In this document: positions 7,901-14,700 of the stretch, one piece after another
How positions within the stretch are numbered: position 1 is the first letter of the stretch
Layout: the number at the start of each line of letters is the position of its first letter
Source of the DNA: CAYVQF01 sp964454015
Lineage (GTDB): Bacteria; Myxococcota_A; Bradymonadia; UBA4248
DNA length: 17,717 bases
Reading direction: 5' to 3'
NCBI GenBank assembly: GCA_964454015.1
Contig: CAYVQF010000084.1
Location: forward strand, 1 to 17,717
Position numbers and translations under genes: made by a program
Notes under the pieces: generated by a model
The model's input: the letters and a program-made list of their open reading frames with translations, nothing else
What the model was told of the DNA's origin: nothing
The model's database searches: none

Positions 7901-8998
7901 GGCGTGGGTGTCGTAGGCCCGCCGGCGCGTCGAGCGGTCGCGGAGGCGGCGCAAGCCGTAACCCAAGGCGTAGCGATCGCGGATGGCCGCGGCCAGGCCC
8001 GGGGCATGGAGCAGCTCGCGCTCTTCGGCGCTCAAGAGGAAGATCAAGCGGTAGACCAGGCGCAGGAGTTGGCCGAAGAAGTCCGCTTGGGTGAGGTCGC
8101 CGCGATAGAGGGCCTCACGCAGTGGTTGATTGGCGGGGTGGGTCAAGAAGCCTTGGCCGAGCAGGGCGAGGGCCTCTTTGAATCCTTCTCTGAGGCGATC
8201 CCGGGCTCGGGTCCCCTCTTCTCGGGCGGCGTTGCGCCAGGTTTCGAGGGCGCAGCTCTCTGGCGCCTGCCCGGCGCGGCCAAAGCGCGAGCGGTGGAGC
8301 AAGAGCCAGGCCGCGGCGAAATCGGGATAGCGATCCTCAGTGAAGAGGCGGGCCAGGTCGATCTCGACCCAGGCGGGCCGGGTGAGACTGGCGTTGTCCC
8401 GCACCAAGCGCAGGGTGAGCCCGTCGGAGCAGAGGCCCCACAGGGCGGCGTCAGTGGCGTTCAAGAAGTCCTGAACCAGGCCAAAGGCGCTGCGCTTGCG
8501 CTGGCCGTCGCCCAGGTGGGGCTGCGGGGTGTCGAGGCCAGCCGCAGCGGGGGCACAGACCAGGGGCACGCGGTGGGCATCGTCGATGGCGCACAGGGGC
8601 CAGGTGCGGCCGTTGACTTCCAGGCCGGGCGGCGCGGAGGTGGCGGCGTCCTCCTCGGGTCTTCGCCGGCCGGCCGCCACGCCCACCAGGTCGTGGAAGC
8701 CAAAGACGCTGCGGAGAAGGTCGAGGACGAAGCTTTGGGCCAGGGCGTCGGGCGCGGCATTGTGCTTGCGCTTGGCCTCGAAGTCGGCCCACTGGGCCTG
8801 GGCCATGCGCCAGTAGCGACTGATCTCGTCGCGCAGCTCCAGGCCCTTGGGGATGCCGTAGTCCGTGGGGCTTTGCTGCGGCGCTTGGCGCTGGGCGACC
8901 CGGGTCAGCCAGTCGGCGGCCAGCAGGCCGCCCTCGATGGAGATGGCGTCGAAGGCAAGCTCGGCGCTTGGTTTGCGGCTATGGGATCGTGGCGCCAT
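4988..8998 (-). CDS. Eco57I/PglX-type adenine-specific DNA methylase (DrmMI-like)
   Basis: The product is 1336 aa and is expected to transfer methyl groups from S-adenosylmethionine to adenine N6 (inferred from motif class). The SAM-binding motif is DPACGSGHFLL at 521-531, preceded by TTGSYYTPDSLV (476-487), and GVDLNPMAVELCK follows at 569-581. The catalytic motif NPPW is at 786-789. Residues 850-1205 resemble the target-recognition part of large Eco57I/PglX enzymes (EAKMVHQFDHRFGDY, then KVGGTHLTYSFLKQLPVL). The C-terminal helical cap ends with FGEYRTKRLIL. I see no PD-(D/E)XK nuclease motif in the N-terminal 450 residues, so it appears to be a methylase only. ATG 8998 is chosen because AGGTGG lies 7 nt upstream; a TTG at 9004 would be too close to it. 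It starts 2 nt after the SNF2 stop. A short less-GC stretch (about 6120-6310) falls inside the gene. Confidence 0.92.
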   Translation of the reverse strand: MAPRSHSRKPSAELAFDAISIEGGLLAADWLTRVAQRQAPQQSPTDYGIPKGLELRDEISRYWRMAQAQWADFEAKRKHNAAPDALAQSFVLDLLRSVFGFHDLVGVAAGRRRPEEDAATSAPPGLEVNGRTWPLCAIDDAHRVPLVCAPAAAGLDTPQPHLGDGQRKRSAFGLVQDFLNATDAALWGLCSDGLTLRLVRDNASLTRPAWVEIDLARLFTEDRYPDFAAAWLLLHRSRFGRAGQAPESCALETWRNAAREEGTRARDRLREGFKEALALLGQGFLTHPANQPLREALYRGDLTQADFFGQLLRLVYRLIFLLSAEERELLHAPGLAAAIRDRYALGYGLRRLRDRSTRRRAYDTHADLWSGLRIVFAALEHGEPALGLPALGGLFAARQCSHLDAASLDNRSLLAAVFRLSWLQESTGIARVNWRDMGPEELGSVYESLLELEPVISLEARHFCFNEGVAGNARKTTGSYYTPDSLVQVLLDSALEPVVARTLAAAPEDPAAALLSLTIVDPACGSGHFLLAAARRLAGHLARVEAQGSPSAADYRKALRRVVGRCIYGVDLNPMAVELCKVALWMEAVEPGRPLGFLDAHIRWGNALIGATPEMMARGIPDEAWAPLEGDDKRVASALKRRNKKEAGGQRTMVSMWSTESDDEAEQLKTALAALEAAPDTDAAALAQKEAQWAEVLASAAWRRQKLVADAWCAAFMWPKPADDGPVVAAAPTAAVWSNLRDGRGAPPPLLVETAAAIAAQHRFFHWHLAFATVFEKGGFDVVLGNPPWERVKLQEQEFFASRDPAIANAANAAARKKRIAQLPETDPVLWAAWSAASREAQGQSHFVRSAGRYPLCGKGDVNTYALFAEHNRTIANPEGRAGFIVPTGIATDDTTKDYFGSLLANQHLARFLSFENEAFIFPGVHHAFRFALLVVDKSGQCSSADLLFFARHVSNVADPSRHFSLSAAEFATLNPNTRTCPTFRTRRDADLNLALYRRAGVLWREGPPEDNPWQLRFMRLLDMANDSGLFQDRAHLERAGYRLEGHRFVRDHAVMLPLFEAKMVHQFDHRFGDYADRAPGSKDTQLAEVPLERLQNPHYAPQPRYWVDRGEVDAKLAGRWERGWLLGWRDITNAQNQRTVIAAVIPRVAVGHTTPLMFSDRAPSIVAALYANLCSFALDYAARQKVGGTHLTYSFLKQLPVLAPATYAAPCPWQPGTSWQGWILPRVLELTYTAWDLAPFARDCGHDGPPFRWDPERRALLRAELDAAFFHLYGVSRDDADYILDTFPIIRRKEEAAFGEYRTKRLILALYDALAAASASGQAYISPLSPPPRTP

Positions 8999-9000
8999 GG

Positions 9001-11790
9001 TCAACCCACCTGCGGAAGAAGGACGAAGAGGCCAATGATGTCGGGGTGCGGGAGCGCCTCGACGCGGGCGCTGCGTTCACGGGTATCGCTCTTTTCGTCG
9101 CGGAAGGCGGCCGCTCGCACCCGCAGGTGGTCATCGAGCAGGGCTTGGGCGCGCCTGCGGGCAAAGGCTTCGAGGTGGTCGGCGTGGCGCTCGAGGTGCG
9201 TCAGCCCGCGGCTGAGCTCGCGCTCGCGGACATGGGCCGGGACGTCGGCGCAGGGGGGCGCGGCGAGTTGCGCCAGGACCTCGGCGCCGTCGAGGAGGCT
9301 TTGGGCGTTCCAGGCCATGGCGGTGGCCTCCTCCACCAGCAGGGTGTGTTCGCGCCGATCGCGGCGCAGGGTGAGCTGGTGGCGCAGGCGGAGCAGGACC
9401 AGGGTGGTGCGGCTCTCGACGGCGCGCGAGACCCAGCAGCCAAGGCGGCCGAGGGAGGCCGGGCCGCTTCCGGTGCCGCTGAGGCTGTGCTCGAGCAGGG
9501 TTTCGGCGAGGACGGTGATCAGCGGGTGGCTGCGTTGCACGGCGAGGTAGCCTGCGGGTGCGGGATAGCCGAAAGCGATGCGGAGGGTCCCAGCGAGCCC
9601 TTCGGCGTTCAGTCGTTCCCGCACCACCTCGGGCAAGGCGGCGGTGGGGGCCTTGAAGCCGCGGGCTTGTTCCTCCAGTCCGGTGCCGAGGCGGGCCAGG
9701 GCGCGCGCAGTGAAGCGCTGTACTTCATCGGCACCGCCGAGGGCAGCCAGGCTCTTTCGCCACTCGGGGAGCACCTCCTCGGGGCGGAGGCGGCGTTGCG
9801 CGAAGATGGTGCGGTTGGCCTTGGCTTTTTCGCCGGCGTTGCGCCAGATCTCTTCAAAGAGATCGCCCTGTTTTTTTCTTTGGGCCTCGCGCGCCGTCTC
9901 GTTGCGCAAGAGCACACTCTCGAGGAGCGCTTGGGTGAGGGAGTGGCCCTCGTCGGGCACGGGCACGGGCACGCCCAGCTCGCGGCGGATGCGCTCGGCT
10001 TTGCGCAGGATGACCTCGAGGACGTTGCCGTCGATGGGGTTGTTGCGCCCGTACATCAAGGTGGCGCGCACCACCCGGCTGCTCTGGCCAAAGCGATCGA
10101 CCCGGCCTTCGCGCTGTTCATGGCGGGTTGGGTTCCAGGAGAGGTCGTAGTGGACCACAGCGTTGCAGTATTCCTGGAGGTTGATGCCCTCGGAGAGGCA
10201 GTCCGTGGCGACCAGCACCCGGGGCCCCTCGACGTCAACCAGTGCTTCGACCCGCTCTTTGCGCTCCTCTGGGGTGAGCTCACCGGTGATCACTTCGACC
10301 GTGACCCCGGGGAGACGCTGGCGGAGGTGTTGGGCGAGGTAGTGGGCCGTGGCGATGTAGCGACAGAAGACGATGGGTTGGAAGGGTTGCGCCTCGTCGT
10401 TGAGCAGGGCCTTCAGGTGCTCGGACGCGACCTCGACCTTGGGGTCGCCCGTGCGGCCACAGAGCTTCTCGGCCTGGGCCAAGAGTCCCGCGAGGGCGGG
10501 ATCGTGGGTGGCGACGGGCGGCTCGACGTCGTCGTCGAGGAGGTTGTCCGTGTCCCCGTCGAAGAGGCGATGGAGGAGGTCGCGGCGCTCGTCGGGGTCG
10601 AGGGCGATCCCGGTGTGGGTGCGCAAGGCCAGCACGGCCGCCATCGGGCTCGATGCGGCGCAGCGCAACAGGGCGAGGGTCGTCCAGAAGGTGAGGCGTT
10701 GCCGAAGTTGGTCACCTTCGGCGGCGACGCGCTCCCGACAGTAAGCCAGGACGGCGTTGAAGAAGCGCTCCCACTCGCCGCTGAGGGCATAGGTCAGCTC
10801 TCGGGTTTCGCGGCGGGGGAAGAGGGCCGTATCATGCCACTCGGCGATGTCGGGGCGGCGGCGCTGGACGAAATGCGGCGCGAGTCGGCTGCGCAGATCT
10901 TCGCGTTCGGCGCCGGTGGCGTCCTGGAGCTTCTCGAATTCGCGATTGAGGAGCCCGAGGAGGCGATAGAAAGCGCTGTCGTCGCCGCTGTGGGGGGTGG
11001 CCGTGAGCATGACCAGGTGGCGATTGGGGGCTTCGGCCAGGTCGCGCAAGAGGGCGTAGCGTTGGTGGCGTCCTTGGCCGTTGCCGACGCAGGTGTGGGC
11101 CTCGTCGACCAAGACGAAGTCCGGGCAGTGGTGCAGGAAGTAAGCGCGCCGCTCTTGGCTCTTGATGTAGTCGAGGCTGACCACGGTGTGAGGGTGGAGC
11201 TGGAAGAGGCTGAGCCCAGGTGGCAGGGCCCTTTCCAGCCGTTTGGCGCTGGCCGCGGTGACGGCGACGGCCTGCAGGTTGAAGCGCACCTCCAGCTCAC
11301 TGACCCACTGATCGACCAGGTGGGCTGGGCAGAGCACGGCGCTGTGTTCGATATCGCCGCGGTCGAGCAGCTCGCGGAGGATCAGCCCGCCCTCGATGGT
11401 TTTGCCCACCCCGACGTCATCGGCGATGAGCAGTCGCACGGGGTCGAGCTTCAATGCCATGAGCAAGGGCACGAGCTGATAGGCCCGCGGCTCGACGACG
11501 ATCTGGCCGAAGCTGCGGAAAGGGCCAGCGCCGCGGCGCATGGAGAGGAGCAGGGCGTCGCGCAGGAGCAGCGCGGCGTCGTGATCGCCCATGCGGCTGG
11601 GATCGGGCTTGGGGAAGCGGGCCACCCCGACGGGTTCGCGCTCGAGGGGGAGGTAGATGAGGGTCTGATCCTCCTCGGCGCCTGAGAGCGGCCGCAGGCG
11701 CAGGGTGTCTTCGGTGCTGCCAGGCAGGACCATCCACTCGCGTCCACGGGCTGACACCAAGGTGCCTGGGCTGAAGGCAAGGGCACTCAT
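9001..11790 (-). CDS. SNF2/HepA-family helicase (DrmD-like)
   Basis: The product is 929 aa, an ATP-driven DNA translocase of the Swi2/Snf2-RapA type. Motif I is ADDVGVGKT (123-131), motif II DEAH (229-232) and motif III LTATPHSGD (262-270). The second RecA domain covers about 455-575: QPIVFCRYIATAHYL, then VLVATDCLSEGINLQ (525-539) and motif VI QREGRVDRFGQ (559-569). Residues 1-70 are a beta-rich N-terminal region. Residues 590-929 are a charged helical extension with no nuclease motif I recognise. The layout fits the SNF2 helicase (DrmD) that accompanies the methylase in class 1 DISARM. ATG 11790 overlaps the upstream stop as ATGA and has GGAGGAG just ahead, indicating translational coupling. 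An upstream start at 11838 would lie deep inside the previous gene. Confidence 0.92.
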   Translation of the reverse strand: MSALAFSPGTLVSARGREWMVLPGSTEDTLRLRPLSGAEEDQTLIYLPLEREPVGVARFPKPDPSRMGDHDAALLLRDALLLSMRRGAGPFRSFGQIVVEPRAYQLVPLLMALKLDPVRLLIADDVGVGKTIEGGLILRELLDRGDIEHSAVLCPAHLVDQWVSELEVRFNLQAVAVTAASAKRLERALPPGLSLFQLHPHTVVSLDYIKSQERRAYFLHHCPDFVLVDEAHTCVGNGQGRHQRYALLRDLAEAPNRHLVMLTATPHSGDDSAFYRLLGLLNREFEKLQDATGAEREDLRSRLAPHFVQRRRPDIAEWHDTALFPRRETRELTYALSGEWERFFNAVLAYCRERVAAEGDQLRQRLTFWTTLALLRCAASSPMAAVLALRTHTGIALDPDERRDLLHRLFDGDTDNLLDDDVEPPVATHDPALAGLLAQAEKLCGRTGDPKVEVASEHLKALLNDEAQPFQPIVFCRYIATAHYLAQHLRQRLPGVTVEVITGELTPEERKERVEALVDVEGPRVLVATDCLSEGINLQEYCNAVVHYDLSWNPTRHEQREGRVDRFGQSSRVVRATLMYGRNNPIDGNVLEVILRKAERIRRELGVPVPVPDEGHSLTQALLESVLLRNETAREAQRKKQGDLFEEIWRNAGEKAKANRTIFAQRRLRPEEVLPEWRKSLAALGGADEVQRFTARALARLGTGLEEQARGFKAPTAALPEVVRERLNAEGLAGTLRIAFGYPAPAGYLAVQRSHPLITVLAETLLEHSLSGTGSGPASLGRLGCWVSRAVESRTTLVLLRLRHQLTLRRDRREHTLLVEEATAMAWNAQSLLDGAEVLAQLAAPPCADVPAHVRERELSRGLTHLERHADHLEAFARRRAQALLDDHLRVRAAAFRDEKSDTRERSARVEALPHPDIIGLFVLLPQVG

Positions 11791-14700
11791 TCGCTCCTCC
11801 CCAGCAGCTTGGCCAAGCGCGCAAAGGCGGCGGGCCACTGCGATCGATCGTTGAAGTCGACGACCTCGAAGCCGAGGCCATCGAGGAGGGCTAAGATCTC
11901 GGGGGTGGCGCTTTCAAGCAAGGCCACGACGAAGTGTTGTCGCCACACCAGGGGGGGCGTGCGCGCGCCCACGGCGAGCGCCTTGGCGTCGGCCGCTGGC
12001 AGATCATAGGCCTGCGCGGCGCTCGCCCACGCAGTGGTTGCGTCCATTGGCAGTCCAGGCGCGGCGGTGGGTGCGGCCTCGACCCGTTCCTGGCTCTGGG
12101 CGCTGGCCAAGCGCAACAAGAAGAGGCGGGCGCCTTCATCGCGGCGGTCGATGTCCTCATGCTCGGGCTGGTTGAAATAGGAGAGCAGGCAGCGGTAGCA
12201 GCCGGCGACACAGGCGGTGTCGGGCTGGTCGACCAAGTGATGGAGCGTGGCCGGCAGTGGGGCCCCGTCTTTGATATCGAAGTGCATGATCTGCAGGGCT
12301 CTGCGCGCGACTGCGGCCAGGGCGCCGGCCTCTGCGACCAAGCGCACCAGGACGCCAGCGCCGCCTTCGGTGGCTTCGTAAAACAAAAAGGCACTGCGCT
12401 GGTCCCGGGTGGGCAGCGCTTCGGCCAGGACCTCACCGGCTTCCAGTTGATAGACCGCCTCTATACCCCGGATGAGGGCGTGCTGGATGGTGGTGAGGCT
12501 GGTGGGGTTCAGGTCCTCGCCGCAGGGCTTGAAGAGCAGGGCGTTCTTGTGGTCCTGGACACTGGGAACGATCCACTGGCGCGGTGTGGCCGAAGGGTCG
12601 ACGGCGTCTTCATCGTCTTCATTCTTGGCCCAGAAGCCGTGCACGGGATCGATCTTGAAGCCGACGAGGCTCTTGTCGGCCCGGCGGCGCAGGCCTTTGT
12701 TGAGGCGAATGATCGACGCGCCCGGGCCATAGGCGAGGCGGGCGATTTCGCTGGCGGCGTCGGCGACGCTGGCGTTGCGCACGTCGAGGGCGCCGTCGCG
12801 GGTCGCCCACACGAAAGTGGTCTGCAAGTCGAAGCCTTGGCGCTGCCGTTCTTCGTCGTTGGCGGTGATGCGGTCCGTGGGTTGGGTACCGACGTTCTCG
12901 ATGCGGAAGACGTTGTTGACGATTTCGGCGCCGCTCAGGGCGGTGCCGCAGGCATGGCACATGGAGGACTGCTCATCGGCGTGACCGGCGCCGCAGTGGT
13001 TGCAGATGCGCAGGGTTTGGGTGGGCAAGCGCAGGTCTGGGGTGGCGCCATGGCGTTGTCCCATGGCGAGCATGGCGCGGACGACGCGGTAGGCGCGGCC
13101 TTCGTGGTAGACGAGGCTGCGCGGGCCAAACTCGGACAGGGCGAGGAAGCGAGGGCGCTGGAGGTAGGTCTGCTTGCCTCGTCCGTCGGCGGTGGTTGGG
13201 ATGTAGGCTAGCAGCGGGAGACGGGGGAAGTTGTAGCCTGGCAGGAATCCCTCGGTGGCCAGGTAGCGGTAGGTGTAGAAGTCGCTGGTTTGGCTGCTTT
13301 TGCCCTTCTGGAGGAGCTCGATCTGATCTTCGGCTTGGTTACGGCGCGTCTTGGCAGCCTTCTTCTCGTTGGCTGGAGCGGCGTAGTCGTTCACGGTGGC
13401 TCCAGCCGCGTCGCGCTGCTCTTTGGCGGCGTTGAGGAGGCCGCGCCAGCGGTCGAAGGCTCGGTCGAAGCGCACCGGTGCCGCGGCGACGGTCGCGGCG
13501 GCGTAAGCATCGCGACCGCTGTACCAGGGGGCCTGCTGGGGGCCGAGCGCGTCGGCCAAGAGGTCGAGGACGCGGCCGATGCGCTGGGTGGCGGCGGCGC
13601 CGACGCGCGCATCGTGGATGGCAGCGTGGAGGTCGTCCCGCAGGGGCAGTTGGGCGCCAGGCTGCACCAAGAGCTCGGAGATATTGGGGCTCAGGGGGGT
13701 GTCGACGCAGGAGAGCCAGATGGCTTGCAGGTGACTGTCGACCAGCTCTTGGTTGGCGAGATCGAGGAGGGGGGCTCGGACCTCGCCGTGGACCATGGCG
13801 CGGGGATCGCGGAAGAAGTACTGGTCGTGGGGACTCTGGGCCGAGGCGTAGGTCAGGACCAGGGCCGCTTGGCCGCTGCGTCCGGCCCGGCCGCTGCGCT
13901 GGGCGTAGTTCGCTGGCGTTGGCGGCAGGTTGCGCATGTGGACTACGTTGAGGGCGGAGATGTCGACGCCCAGCTCCATGGTTGGCGAGCAGAAGAGGAC
14001 GGGTAGAAAGCGATTGGCTTCGCCCATCTCGCGCAAGACCTGTAGGGATGCGTCCAGCTCCTCCCGCTCTTTGCCGCCATAGCGGAAACGTTTCTCCCGC
14101 ACGGCGCGGCGATCGCCGTCGACCTGGGCGGTGTGCTCGCGCGCCTCGAAGCCGAAGAGGGGATGATCCTGGGCGCGCAGCATCTGCGCCAGGTTGGCGT
14201 AGAGGTCGCGGAAGAAGGCGTTGGCCGCGGAGCTCGCCGGGTTGGCAGCGGGGTCGCCTAGGCGAAAGCGGACGCAGCCTTCATTCAGACGCCAGCCGAT
14301 TTCGCCAGCGTTGGTGTCGACTGTGGTGACGAGCCCGTAGGAACGCGCGGCATCGAGGAGATCGCCCATGAGGGCGTCGAAGTCTTTGGCCTTGAGGGCG
14401 CGCACCGCCGGGTCGCCGCCCCAGAGGTGGGCCCGCCGCAAGAGCTTGCCGAGGGCGCTGCGGCTGCCGCCGCGGACGATGAGATCCTGGTCTTGGGCGG
14501 AGGTTTTCTTGCGGCGGGGCACCACGAGCATCAGGGTGCGCGGACTCTGGGGGCTCTCGTCTTGGCCAAAGCCCCAGGGCGAGCGCAGAAAGCTGCGGGA
14601 TTTGCTGTGCAACTGCTCCTGCGTCTGCCTATCGAGCACGATGCTGTCGATGGCCATGGACTGGCGGAGGTGGTTGAAGATCTCCCGGTAGAGGTTGGCC

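Noticed and set aside
7613..11685. Two very long plus-strand open frames (7613-9550 and 8968-11685)
   Set aside because: They are antisense shadows of the methylase and SNF2 genes, Gly/Ala/Glu-rich without domain motifs, as expected opposite GC-rich coding DNA.
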